Origin: TMP-86 sp039807285
GTDB taxonomy: Bacteria > Pseudomonadota > Gammaproteobacteria > Steroidobacterales > Steroidobacteraceae
Assembly: GCA_044226785.1 (NCBI GenBank)
Contig: JBGAGK010000022.1
Location: 20,132 to 84,131 of the forward strand
Reading direction: 5' to 3'
Length of the DNA: 64,000 nt
Part shown: positions 32,582 through 42,051 of the stretch, one piece after another
How positions within the stretch are numbered: position 1 is the first letter of the stretch
Layout: every line of letters begins with the position of its first letter
Translations under genes and position numbers: made by a program
The notes under the pieces: model-generated
Databases searched by the model: none
What the model saw: only the letters and a program-made list of their open reading frames with translations
Told to the model about the DNA's origin: nothing

Positions 32582-34837
32582 TCAGAACCGGTAGCCGGCG
32601 CTCAACCCGTAGGTTCTCGGTCTGACGCGCACACCATACTCGACCAGGGCGATGTTCGGCTTCTGGATCGCCTTGTCCTGGTTCAGCAGGTTGATGATGA
32701 ACAGCGACACATCGAAGCGGCTCCAGTGCAGCCCGGCCTTGCCGCCCATGACGAAATACGCGGGCCGGTCGAAATCCGGATCCGAGTGGAAGATGGTGCC
32801 CTGACTCGGACCCACCCACTGAGCATTGAGATTGATGGCGCCCTGAACATCGCCGGTCACTGGCCGCGTATAGTCGAAACTGGTGGAGATCGAATACTTC
32901 GGCACTCCGGGCACATGATCACCGCGATCCACGCCCAGCACGCTCACCGGCACGGTGATCTTCGCCGAGGTGAAGTTGCCGCCCAGGTTCCAGCGCAGAC
33001 TCTCGTTCAAGCGCGCATTGATCTCCATTTCCACACCGCGGCTCTCCGCACTGCCGATGTTGGTCTTGATGTCGAAGGTACAGGTGGGCAGGATTACGTC
33101 GTTCTGGATGTTGTTCCAGCGAATGTCGAACAGCGCTCCCGACAGGCTCACGGCATCGCCGAAGGCGCGACTCTTCACGCCCAGCTCATAGGCCCACAGC
33201 GAGTCGGCCGCATACGAAGGTGGCGAGTGCGCGAATCCCAGGCTCGCCAGATCCGCCGAACACAACGGCTCGGGCACGGGGCGGTTGACCCCGCCGTCCC
33301 GGAAGCCCTCCGCAGCAGATGCGTACAGAAGTGTCCTGCCAAGCTGGTAGGAGACCGAAAAGCGCGGCGTCGCCTTGCTACCGGCGGCCGCGCCGGCATA
33401 GGGAGCGCCACTTGCGAAGAAGCCAAGTGAATTGAAAGACAGTTCCTCGTCGGCCTTTTCATATCGCAGGCCGGCGGTGAGTTTGAGATGTTCGGTGGGC
33501 TTGAAATTGGCCTGGCCGAACACCGCCTTCTGGGTATTCACGAACTCCGTGAAGGCGTAGTAGATCAGGTCGTTCGGGAATTCCGCACCCAGCACATTGA
33601 GCGGCGTGTCGTGGTAGATATTCCCGAACGCAACATTGAAGCCCGGGATGTATTCATTGTCCAGCAACCCGGTGCGGACCCTCGAATAGTACAGGCCGGC
33701 GATCCACGACCAGGTGTCGTCGGCACCGGACTTGCTGGCCAGACGGATCTCCTCGTGCACCTGATTGACGTTGGTGTTGAACTGCACGGGCGCTGCCAGC
33801 GCACCGATGGCGGCGCCGCCGTAGCCGAACTGCAGCTCCAGGATGCTGCCGAGATACCCACTGTCGTAGAAGGTGCCGTCGATATTGCGATCATCGCGGC
33901 GCCAGAAATAGCCGCTCACGGAGGTCAGGTCCGACCATCCGAGGTCGTACTTCACGGTCACGCTGGTGATCGCATACTCGTCACGGCCAATTTCCGGAAT
34001 CAGCGTCGGCGACTGATAGCGCGGCAGATCCAGCCCGAACAAATCCTGACCGCCCACATTGACCCGCTGAAGGAATACCGACGGTGTGATGCTGAGCCGG
34101 TCGGTCGGTCGCCATTCCAGGGTGGCCCGCAATACGCCGGTATTGGTGTGATTGATCCTGTCGGCGACCACGGTGCCGGCGGCATTGCGGTCGATCCAGC
34201 CGCTCTCATGGTCAAACAACCCCCCGATGCGCAGAGCCGCCCTTCCTTCCTTGATCGGCAGGTTCAGTACGCTGTCCATTTCACCATTGAGGGAGCCGCC
34301 CTGCGTGCCACCTATCGAGGAATGCACGTTGCCCGAGAACTTCTCCAGATCCGGCGCATTGCTGACGAAATGGATGGTGCCGCCCATCGAACCCGAGCCG
34401 TAGATCGTGCCCTGCGGTCCGCGCAGGACCTCGACCCGCTCGATGTCGAAGAAGCGCGGTTCGGTGGCACCCGCCGTGTAGATGTTGAGGATGTTGATGG
34501 GGACATCGTCCAGATAGATGCCGGTGGTGGCCGATCCCGCCTGCGATGACACGCCGCGGATCTCGATGTTCGACTGCCCGGGGCCGCCGAAGCTGCTGAA
34601 CGACACGTTGGGCACAGCCCTCGACAACCCCTCGTAGTCGGTGATGTGCTGTTCGGCCAGCGTCTCGCCGGAAACCGCCGATATGCTGATGGGGATCCTG
34701 CTCAAGGGTGCGCTGGTCTTTTCTGCCGTGACCACGATCTCGGTGATCTCCTGGGCATTGGTGTCCGCTGCGGATGCAGCTGCAGCGGCGGCGAACAGGG
34801 CCAGTGCAAGAACCCAACAGCGGCACGACGACATCAT
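32582..34837 (-). CDS. TonB-dependent outer membrane receptor
   Basis: This is a 751-residue outer membrane receptor. A signal peptide ends near AAASA. A TonB-box-like stretch (EITEIVVTAEK) leads into the plug domain (ISAVSGETLAE, PNVSFSSFGGPGQSNIEIRGV, YLDDVPI), followed by a long beta-barrel ending in an aromatic residue (LSAGYRF). It is the last gene of the operon and starts at an ATG overlapping the DUF917 stop by four bases, so it should import the nutrient the operon degrades. It resembles receptors of the carbohydrate/xenobiotic type more than siderophore receptors, but the ligand is unknown. Confidence 0.92.
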   Translation of the reverse strand: MMSSCRCWVLALALFAAAAAASAADTNAQEITEIVVTAEKTSAPLSRIPISISAVSGETLAEQHITDYEGLSRAVPNVSFSSFGGPGQSNIEIRGVSSQAGSATTGIYLDDVPINILNIYTAGATEPRFFDIERVEVLRGPQGTIYGSGSMGGTIHFVSNAPDLEKFSGNVHSSIGGTQGGSLNGEMDSVLNLPIKEGRAALRIGGLFDHESGWIDRNAAGTVVADRINHTNTGVLRATLEWRPTDRLSITPSVFLQRVNVGGQDLFGLDLPRYQSPTLIPEIGRDEYAITSVTVKYDLGWSDLTSVSGYFWRRDDRNIDGTFYDSGYLGSILELQFGYGGAAIGALAAPVQFNTNVNQVHEEIRLASKSGADDTWSWIAGLYYSRVRTGLLDNEYIPGFNVAFGNIYHDTPLNVLGAEFPNDLIYYAFTEFVNTQKAVFGQANFKPTEHLKLTAGLRYEKADEELSFNSLGFFASGAPYAGAAAGSKATPRFSVSYQLGRTLLYASAAEGFRDGGVNRPVPEPLCSADLASLGFAHSPPSYAADSLWAYELGVKSRAFGDAVSLSGALFDIRWNNIQNDVILPTCTFDIKTNIGSAESRGVEMEINARLNESLRWNLGGNFTSAKITVPVSVLGVDRGDHVPGVPKYSISTSFDYTRPVTGDVQGAINLNAQWVGPSQGTIFHSDPDFDRPAYFVMGGKAGLHWSRFDVSLFIINLLNQDKAIQKPNIALVEYGVRVRPRTYGLSAGYRF

Positions 34838-35925
34838 GGGCTTTCTCCAGTCGGTCGGGAAAGTGGTTGGTATTCGGCATCCAGCCCGAAGCACTGTGGA
34901 CCCACCACGGCCAGGGCCTGCGGTGTGCGCAGCAGCGGATGACAGGGCAAGGCCAACACGGCCACGCGCTGGCCATAGCGCAACACGTCGGTGGTGATGG
35001 CATGGCCGGTGTCCACATCGAGGATCACGATCAGGTCAGGGACGCATGCCTCGATTCGCCCTTGACGCTCGAAGGTCAGAAACTCGTTCTGGAACACGAT
35101 GGAGGCGCGTGTGCCGGCGTGCGCATCCATGCCTTCCAGCGCAATCGTTCCCACCGAGAATCCGCCGCGCAGGTGGCGCTTCAGGTCAACGATCTTGGCA
35201 TCGATCAGATGGATGCCGTGTTCCTGCCTGCAGATCAGCGGAATGGCGCTGACGTGTTCACGATTGGCCTGCAGGACCAGTTCGCCCAGGCGGATGGATT
35301 GGCTCACCGTGCCGGGCACGGCAGCACGCTTGACGTAGCGGCCGGTCATGGGGGCCTCTGCGCCGATGGCATTGCCACCCATGGCCACCACCAGCGCCCG
35401 GCCCAGCCGTTCGAAGGCCTGTTCGGTCACGGTATGGCGGAACAGCACCACATTGCCGTGCTCGTCGGAGATCGCGGCAGGCGTGGACCGGTGTCCGTAG
35501 ATGCTGAACGTGGTCATCTGCATCTCGGGAAAGGCGCGCCCCATGCCATCGCCATCCACCACGGGCAGTCCCACGGCGGCGCTGGTCAGCATCGGCTCGA
35601 GCGCATTGCCCCCACCGATCTCGGCCGAAATCAATGCAGTGACCTTGCGACCGGTGAACTCTTCCAGGCATCGAAGCACGCGCGTACCCTCGTTACCTTC
35701 CGAAAGCTTCTCGATGGTGACTGCCGGCGCCCCGATGCCGCCGATGGTGAGCACCTGCGCATCATCCTCGAGTTCGTCCAGCCCGATCAGGGCGATGCGC
35801 CGCCCCCGGCGCAACTCCTGCAGACAGCGGAGTTTCGCGATGTACGGGCTGCCGCCGCCGCCGGTGCCGAGGATGGCGGCGCCGACGGCCAGCGCTTCGA
35901 TATCCGCTTCGGTCAGGATGCGCAT
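34834..35925 (-). CDS. DUF917 family protein (S-methyl thiohydantoin desulfurase-like)
   Basis: This 363-residue protein is of the DUF917 family. Landmarks are the N-terminal AAILGTGGGGSPY, EIGGGNALEPM, PVVDGDGMGRAFPE and a C-terminal half with VDTGHAITTDVLRYGQ. The family name in domain databases refers to S-methyl thiohydantoin desulfurase, and genes of this type commonly sit beside HyuA-type hydantoinases, as here (four bases apart). It probably acts in the cytoplasm on a five-membered imide or thio-imide ring. The exact reaction is inference. Confidence 0.8.
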   Translation of the reverse strand: MRILTEADIEALAVGAAILGTGGGGSPYIAKLRCLQELRRGRRIALIGLDELEDDAQVLTIGGIGAPAVTIEKLSEGNEGTRVLRCLEEFTGRKVTALISAEIGGGNALEPMLTSAAVGLPVVDGDGMGRAFPEMQMTTFSIYGHRSTPAAISDEHGNVVLFRHTVTEQAFERLGRALVVAMGGNAIGAEAPMTGRYVKRAAVPGTVSQSIRLGELVLQANREHVSAIPLICRQEHGIHLIDAKIVDLKRHLRGGFSVGTIALEGMDAHAGTRASIVFQNEFLTFERQGRIEACVPDLIVILDVDTGHAITTDVLRYGQRVAVLALPCHPLLRTPQALAVVGPQCFGLDAEYQPLSRPTGESP

Positions 35926-35929
35926 CGCC

Positions 35930-37474
35930 TCAAAGCCTCATCTCGCCAACCACCTTCACCCGGACACGCGTGGCGTTGCCGCGCAGATAGGCCAGCGGTA
36001 CGTCCTCGCGCTCGGTGACGACGATGGAATCGGGCATCGCGCCGGCGCTCGCGGCCTTTTGGCGGGCCTCCCCTTCTGCATCCGCCAGTGCCGCATCGCG
36101 TGTCATCGAATCCAGTGAATAGATGCGGTCCACTTCGCCACTGGTCTGCGCAATGGCTGCACCGATGGCGTTGGCTGCGCCGAAAAATGGCGGCTGGATG
36201 ACCGGCAGACCGGCCAGGCGTTCGGGCATCAGGATGCTGCCGCCGCCCACGGCAATCACGGGGATGGGATCGGGCGAGGTACGCGCGCGTTCCACTGCCG
36301 CCGCCAGCTTTGCCTCGATCACCGCCGCCGCTCGACGCACCAGGTCCTGTTCGAGACCCGCGACGCACTCGCGCCGGCCGATGTCGGCGCGACCCGCTGC
36401 GACTGCAATGTCCGTGGCCGTCAGCGTGTCGCCGCCGAATACCCTGGCACGGCGCGTGATTTCGTAGCCCACGCTGCGCGGTCCCACTTGCGGCGCCGGC
36501 ATTGAATCTTCCACCAGCGAACCACCCCCCAGGCCCAGGCTGAACACATCCGGCATGCGGAAATTGGTACGCACTCCGCCGACATCCACCGTGGTCGAGG
36601 CCTGCCGCGGAAACGACTTGTGAAGTACACCCACATCAGTCGTGGTCCCGCCGATGTCAACCACGATGGCTTCGGGTTCGCCCGACAGGAACGATGCGCC
36701 ACGCATTGAATTTGTCGGCCCGCTGGCAAAGGTGAGCACCGGAAAGCGCTCGGCGGTGGCGGCGTCCATGAGCGTTCCGTCGTTCTGTGACAGGAACATC
36801 GGGCAGCTCAGCCCACAGCTCTCCACGCCCCGGCGCAGGGAGGCCACGGTGCGCCTTGCCAGCGCCAGGAGCGCGGCATTGAGGATGCTGGCGCTCTCGC
36901 GCTCCAGCAGACCCAGCTGACCGATCGAGGAAGACAGCGTGATGGATGCACCTGGACAGGCAGCCGCCAGGAGCTCACCGGCCTTGCGTTCGAATTCGTC
37001 GCGCACCGGGGCGAAGATGCCAGCCACGGCAATGCTCTGGATGCCGCGCGCACGGATGTCGGCTCCGATGCGTGCCAGTTCCCTCGCATCCAGGGGCCGG
37101 ATCGGTGAGCCGTCGAATTCGACACCACCCGCCGCCAGATAGGTTTGCTCACCCACCGCCGAACGCAGATCCGCCGGCCAGTCTGCCATCGGAGAGAGGC
37201 ACTGCGCCGCCGGGAGGCAGAGCCGCACGATAGCAGTCGGGGTGAGATGGCGGCGTTCGATCACGGCATTGGTGAAGTGGGTGGTGCCAATGACCACCAG
37301 GCTGACCTCGGCGGGCGCGAGGGCCGCATCGCCGAGCACCCGTTTGAGGGCTTCCATCAATCCGCTGGTGACGTCCGCCGTCGTCGGCACCTTGACCACG
37401 GCGCACACCTCGCGCTGCTTCATCACCACCGCGTCGGTATTGGTGCCACCCACATCCACGCCAATCCGGTACAT
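35930..37474 (-). CDS. Hydantoinase/oxoprolinase family protein, HyuA-like subunit
   Basis: This 514-residue ATP-dependent amidohydrolase subunit has the ribonuclease-H-like nucleotide fold at both ends: GVDVGGTNTDAVV at the N-terminus and VVDIGGTTTDVGV in the middle. GTTHFTNAVIERR, SQNDGTLM and VGGGSILMPERL are also present. HyuA subunits open hydantoin, N-methylhydantoin or 5-oxoproline rings, usually with a HyuB partner. No HyuB gene follows; a DUF917 gene takes that place. It starts 65 bases after the LuxR-type regulator. Confidence 0.88.
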   Translation of the reverse strand: MYRIGVDVGGTNTDAVVMKQREVCAVVKVPTTADVTSGLMEALKRVLGDAALAPAEVSLVVIGTTHFTNAVIERRHLTPTAIVRLCLPAAQCLSPMADWPADLRSAVGEQTYLAAGGVEFDGSPIRPLDARELARIGADIRARGIQSIAVAGIFAPVRDEFERKAGELLAAACPGASITLSSSIGQLGLLERESASILNAALLALARRTVASLRRGVESCGLSCPMFLSQNDGTLMDAATAERFPVLTFASGPTNSMRGASFLSGEPEAIVVDIGGTTTDVGVLHKSFPRQASTTVDVGGVRTNFRMPDVFSLGLGGGSLVEDSMPAPQVGPRSVGYEITRRARVFGGDTLTATDIAVAAGRADIGRRECVAGLEQDLVRRAAAVIEAKLAAAVERARTSPDPIPVIAVGGGSILMPERLAGLPVIQPPFFGAANAIGAAIAQTSGEVDRIYSLDSMTRDAALADAEGEARQKAASAGAMPDSIVVTEREDVPLAYLRGNATRVRVKVVGEMRL

Positions 37475-37539
37475 GCGCTGCCCCCGATCGAAGGCGTCAT
37501 GCTAGCCAGCGGCATGGGACAGGTTTTCGGGAATATCGG

Positions 37540-39915
37540 TCAGGTCGCAATGCCGCGGGAACGGGCGGCATCTGCCAGTTCGCCGCGGCTGCGCACCTTC
37601 AGCTTTCTGAACAGGCTGCGCAGATGGAACTTGACCGTGCTTTCCGACAGCCCCAGCGAGCGGCCGATCTGCTTGTTGGAGTAGCCATCGGTGACATACG
37701 TCAGCACGCGATGCTCCTGGCGCGAAACACCTGCCAGCGCCCGCGAGTTGAGTGGTGCCGTCGGCAGGGATTGCAGCAGTCGCAGCACGCGCATGGCGAA
37801 GTGCACGAGCCCGGTATTTCCCGGGCCCGGCGCGCCGATGAATTCCGGCAACAGTCGTTCCACGAACTCGCCATCCTCCAGCAGCACGGCCACCAGGCCA
37901 CGGCTTTGCGCCTCCCGCAAGGCAAGCCGCAGATGTCGCCGCGCAGCCGCACCATCGCCGATCTGATGCCATGCGGCCGCCCTGAGGATGGCAATGGAAA
38001 TCCGCTGTCGCGGTTCCAGTTGAGGATGGCGGGACAATTGCTCGCCGAGCCGGCCGATGAGCGCGCGCGATTGCTCCTGCGCCACTGCCTGACGGAGCCG
38101 GATCAGCCCCTCCTCCACCGCCAGCGCCGTCGAGGGTGTCATTGCCGGCTCAAGGTCGTATTCCTCGATCAGCATGTCCGCCTCGGCATGGTGTCTTGCA
38201 ACCTGCAGCAGCAGGATGCGCAGGAGCGACAGGCGCCGGCGGGTCACGCTGCCGTGGCGGCGGCTTAGGGTGAGCGCACACTGGTCCAGTCGCGCAAGCG
38301 CATGGCGCAGACCCTGTTGCCAGTAGCCGGAGAGCACCGCACCCATGGCCAACCATTCGATCAGGTCCGGCCAGCTGTCCCCGTTCATCAGCGCCTGCAG
38401 GATGGGCTCGAAGTCAGCGGGCGCATCCTCGAAGCGCCCCTCCTCGAAGGCAATGCGCGAGCGGACCGCCTGGAGGATCTGAGGTTCGGAATTGAAGGTC
38501 TGACCCGAGACCTCGAGCGCAGCATCCGCCAGATCCAGCAACTGCGCAGCCTCCTGCAGGCGGTTCTGGCGCAGTTCGATGTCACACAGATGCAGGTACA
38601 TGCAGTGCACGAGATAAGATGACCCCGCATCCCGATAGGCGGCGAGCGACTCCTCTGCCAGCCGCTTTGCCTCCACCAGCGCGTCGGCACGCAGGAAGCC
38701 GATGGCCATGGAATTGAACAGGATGCCGCGCGCGATGTGGTTGTCCGCAGGCAGCAGGGACTGGAGCCGCCCCCAACTGGCAACGACCTGGGGCGAGGGC
38801 ATCTCGTCCAGGTTCAGCGCGATGTCGATGCGCATCAGCAAAGCTTCGGCACAACGAGTCAGGCGCATCTGCCGCAGGTCCACCGGCAGACCCGGGTGAC
38901 GCGCCTCGAGGCGCATCAACGCCCCGCGCGGATTGCCGGACTTGATCAGCCACAGCAGACGCGCGAGGAACACGTCCTCGTCATCCCGTTCCAGCTCCGG
39001 CCCGAATGCCTGCAGAACCGCCTCCAGCCCGCGATAGCCGTGGCGGGCGCCGAAAAAGGCGCCACCCGCCTGTCTGAATACCTGCAAGGCCTCGCCGGCT
39101 TCGCCCATCGCCACCAGTTCCAGAATGGCCGGTGCGGGCGGCTTCTTGCATGCCAGGAAATTGCGAAGCCGGGTGCGCACCTCAGGCATCACGGCGGCGG
39201 TCGGACGCAAGCACACCAACGCCTCCCGGAGCCATGCGCCCGGATGCCAATGGCTGCCATCCCTGACCAGCAGTGGATGCACGAACTGCAGGTCCCCGCA
39301 CATCCCGTTCAGCTCAGTTTCGGAAAGCGGCATCGTGGCCGCAGCGAACAGGGCGGCCTGCACCGCCACCGGCAACGCCGGCAGTACCTCACGCTGCACG
39401 AATTCCGGCAACAGCAATCGGACCTGGTCGGCGCGGCCATCCAGCGCAGCACTGGTCAGCATCGGCCAGCCGCTGGTATCGAGAAGCAACGCCCGCTCGT
39501 CATCACCCACCGCATCCTGCGCCATCACGAACAGCTCCGGCTCCTCGAACAACGCGACCCGCCCGTAGACCTGCTCGCGCAGCAACAGCTCACTCGCGGC
39601 CGATGCGCAACGCGAGCCAACCAGCAACCGGGAGGTCCGGCCGGAAGCCAGGGATTCCAGAGCCCGGACCAACACCGGAGCATCGGGATCATCCAGATAT
39701 CCTGCCCGACCGAAGGTCGGGTCATGATGACGAGCACGCATCGCCTGCAGCAACCAGGACTTGCCGCTTCCGGCACAACCCCGCAACCACAGGATGGGCT
39801 CGTCGGCCCGAAGCAGGCGGCGCAGGATGCGCTGGGTGCGACGTTGCATCAGATCTGCAGGATGCCGAACCCTCGCCCGGGCGCGGTCGATGGAGGTGAT
39901 CTTGCCCATGGCCAT
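37540..39915 (-). CDS. MalT/LuxR-type ATP-dependent transcriptional regulator
   Basis: This large regulator has 791 residues. An N-terminal NTPase has the Walker A motif GCAGSGKSW (about 47-55). A long helical TPR-like middle (about 300-690) follows, and the C-terminal LuxR helix-turn-helix reads VSRQEHRVLTYVTDGYSNKQ with LGLSESTVKFHLRSL. MalT-type proteins bind an inducer and ATP, then activate transcription. The ATG at 39915 overlaps the permease stop by one base; a second ATG lies two codons later. Being inside the operon, it probably activates the catabolic genes around it (inference). Confidence 0.88.
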   Translation of the reverse strand: MAMGKITSIDRARARVRHPADLMQRRTQRILRRLLRADEPILWLRGCAGSGKSWLLQAMRARHHDPTFGRAGYLDDPDAPVLVRALESLASGRTSRLLVGSRCASAASELLLREQVYGRVALFEEPELFVMAQDAVGDDERALLLDTSGWPMLTSAALDGRADQVRLLLPEFVQREVLPALPVAVQAALFAAATMPLSETELNGMCGDLQFVHPLLVRDGSHWHPGAWLREALVCLRPTAAVMPEVRTRLRNFLACKKPPAPAILELVAMGEAGEALQVFRQAGGAFFGARHGYRGLEAVLQAFGPELERDDEDVFLARLLWLIKSGNPRGALMRLEARHPGLPVDLRQMRLTRCAEALLMRIDIALNLDEMPSPQVVASWGRLQSLLPADNHIARGILFNSMAIGFLRADALVEAKRLAEESLAAYRDAGSSYLVHCMYLHLCDIELRQNRLQEAAQLLDLADAALEVSGQTFNSEPQILQAVRSRIAFEEGRFEDAPADFEPILQALMNGDSWPDLIEWLAMGAVLSGYWQQGLRHALARLDQCALTLSRRHGSVTRRRLSLLRILLLQVARHHAEADMLIEEYDLEPAMTPSTALAVEEGLIRLRQAVAQEQSRALIGRLGEQLSRHPQLEPRQRISIAILRAAAWHQIGDGAAARRHLRLALREAQSRGLVAVLLEDGEFVERLLPEFIGAPGPGNTGLVHFAMRVLRLLQSLPTAPLNSRALAGVSRQEHRVLTYVTDGYSNKQIGRSLGLSESTVKFHLRSLFRKLKVRSRGELADAARSRGIAT

Positions 39916-41192
39916 CAGCTGCTGGAGGGCGCCCTGCGACCGCGGATTCGCCGATGCAGCAACGCATGCAGCACACCGGTCACCAGCATTGCATCCAGCG
40001 CCGCAATGCCGGTGAGACGGACCAGCCCTGCCGATCCGAGTACTGCCAGCGCCGCACCTGCCGCCCAGGCAAGCAAGGCCGCAGGCTCGACGCTGCGCAC
40101 CGGCGGCTCACTGCCACCGAGATAGTCCGCGGGTCGCAACAGGAAACAGTCGAGCACGATGATGCTGGCAACCGGCACGAATACGATGGACAGGTAGAAC
40201 AGGAAAGACAGGAAATGATCCAGGATCTGCAGGAAGGCCGCTGCCGTTCCCAGCGCACCACAGATCAGGGTGGTGGTTGTTCGCGAGACCGTGGGCAGAG
40301 CCGCGTCCACGCTCAGGGAAGCGCTGTACAGGTTGAGCGCATTGAGGAGCCATGCGCTGCCGATGACTATGGCAAAGGCCCCCGCACCCAGCCCCATTGC
40401 CAGCATCAACTCCAGGATGTCATTGCGATGCACGGCCAGGGCCGCAAGCCCTGCGATCAGCATCACCAGGATGTTGGTGACGAAATACGTCAGTATCGAG
40501 GTCCATACCGCACCCGCCGGTGGGTGGATGAATCGGCAGGTGTCCGGCATGATCACGGCACCCACGATGACTGCGCCGACGACCGAAGACACGGCATCTC
40601 CGAATGAAAGACCGCCCGTTGGTGCCAGCTTCAGGATATCGCCCACGCTGCCGTAGCCCAGTGTTCGCACCAGCAACAACAGGCACACCAGCACCAGGAC
40701 TGGCACGATCACGTAGGACAGGCGATTGATGGCCTTCAGGCCGACCAGCGTCGTGAATGTCATGACCGCGCCGGCAAGCAGTTCCACCGGCCACAACGGA
40801 CCGTGATAGCCGCTCAGCACCGGCAGCAGGCGGGCCAATGCGGTGCCGAACAGGTTCAGGTTGACACCAAACCAGCCCACCAACGACACCGCGAAGGCAA
40901 GGTTCAGCGCCATCGATCCGCGTGCTCCGAAGGCCACACGCGCCAGCAGGTATGAGGACAGGCGGGTCCGCGAGCCGACCACACTGGTCAGAATGGAAAT
41001 GATCGTGAGGATGACGCACCCGGCAATCATGCTGCCGACCAGACGTGCCCCGGTGGTGGTGTTGGCCATCTCCATTCCGGTGACCAGCGCCGGCAGCGAG
41101 AAACTGAAAAGGACGTTGATCAGCGCAATCCGCCACCAGTGGACGGAGTTTTCCAGCGGAACCCGGGACGTCGAGAATTCGTTTGATTCCAA
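39915..41192 (-). CDS. NCS1-type permease (cytosine/hydantoin transporter family)
   Basis: This membrane transporter of 425 residues has about twelve helices. It shows NCS1 features: WWRIALINVLFSFSLPALVTG in helix 1, VGWFGVNLNLFG and a PDTCRFI stretch. Family members carry nucleobases, allantoin, hydantoins or thiamine with Na+ or H+. In this operon, beside a hydantoinase-like gene, a hydantoin-like substrate is plausible (inference). No ATG is available before helix 1; the start is probably TTG at 41192, 16 bases after the methyltransferase stop. Confidence 0.85.
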   Translation of the reverse strand: MESNEFSTSRVPLENSVHWWRIALINVLFSFSLPALVTGMEMANTTTGARLVGSMIAGCVILTIISILTSVVGSRTRLSSYLLARVAFGARGSMALNLAFAVSLVGWFGVNLNLFGTALARLLPVLSGYHGPLWPVELLAGAVMTFTTLVGLKAINRLSYVIVPVLVLVCLLLLVRTLGYGSVGDILKLAPTGGLSFGDAVSSVVGAVIVGAVIMPDTCRFIHPPAGAVWTSILTYFVTNILVMLIAGLAALAVHRNDILELMLAMGLGAGAFAIVIGSAWLLNALNLYSASLSVDAALPTVSRTTTTLICGALGTAAAFLQILDHFLSFLFYLSIVFVPVASIIVLDCFLLRPADYLGGSEPPVRSVEPAALLAWAAGAALAVLGSAGLVRLTGIAALDAMLVTGVLHALLHRRIRGRRAPSSS

Positions 41193-41208
41193 GCGGGCGG
41201 ACCTGGGC

Positions 41209-42051
41209 TCAGATGATTTCCTGCGCGGCAGGGAATTCCGGTTTGCGCGCCTTCAGATGCGCCGGCCTGAGTTCTCCACGATCAAGCACCACCACCAGTT
41301 GCTCCCAGTCCTGGATGAAATGTCGTGCGCGCTCCTCACCCAGATGCTGCAGCAGGGTTGGATACCACTTGCCTGAGAGCGCATCCAGTTCGCGGCGGGC
41401 CAGTGACTGGTACCACGCATTGCGGTCGCGGATCGCAATGTCGGTGAACCCGGCGCCGGCCAGTGCCGCACGCATCTGATCGGCCGATGCCATATTATAG
41501 GTTATGCCTTCGAGCCGGAAGAATTCCAGCAGCTCGGACGAGTACGGACCTTCGCTTCCGCGCAGCCAGTCGCTCATCACCAGCTGGCCGCCGGGTTTCA
41601 GTACACGCGCGGCTTCGGTGAAGATCGCGCGCTTGTCCGGAATCTGAACCAGCGAATCCTTGGAGAACACGACATCGAACCCTGCATCGGGAAACGGCAG
41701 CGGGCCCACCTGCACCACGCGTGCTTCGATCCGCCCGGCGAGTCCGGCTCTGGCGACCCGATCGCCGGCAAGGCGCACCAGCTCAGGCTCCAGGTCGATG
41801 CCCGTCACCGATGCGGCACCGTGCTCCTGGACCAGAAGCACATCGATGGCCCCCAGCCCACAGCCGATATCCAGCACGGCGCGGCCTCGAAGGTCCACGC
41901 CCTCGAGCACCCGGCGCACTTCATCGGCGCCGCCCGGAGACAGGAAGCCATCTCCCCACACCAGCTGGAGCAGTGTCTGCAGTTCCGGATCGTATTCACC
42001 GGCCTCACCGGGCCGGTCGACCTTGATGTCCACCGACCGGCGTGCCGTCAC
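41209..42051 (-). CDS. SAM-dependent class I methyltransferase
   Basis: This 280-residue methyltransferase has motif I VLDIGCGLGAIDVLL, the acidic loop VTGIDLEPELV, and FSKDSLVQIPDK with VLKPGGQLVMSDWL. The last two resemble phosphoethanolamine and sarcosine/dimethylglycine N-methyltransferases. The start is GTG at 42051, overlapping the aminotransferase stop as GTGA; the longer open frame upstream is shadow. It could methylate an amine, or run as part of methyl-group handling alongside the nearby MttB- and TMADH-like genes. The substrate is unknown. Confidence 0.82.
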   Translation of the reverse strand: MTARRSVDIKVDRPGEAGEYDPELQTLLQLVWGDGFLSPGGADEVRRVLEGVDLRGRAVLDIGCGLGAIDVLLVQEHGAASVTGIDLEPELVRLAGDRVARAGLAGRIEARVVQVGPLPFPDAGFDVVFSKDSLVQIPDKRAIFTEAARVLKPGGQLVMSDWLRGSEGPYSSELLEFFRLEGITYNMASADQMRAALAGAGFTDIAIRDRNAWYQSLARRELDALSGKWYPTLLQHLGEERARHFIQDWEQLVVVLDRGELRPAHLKARKPEFPAAQEII

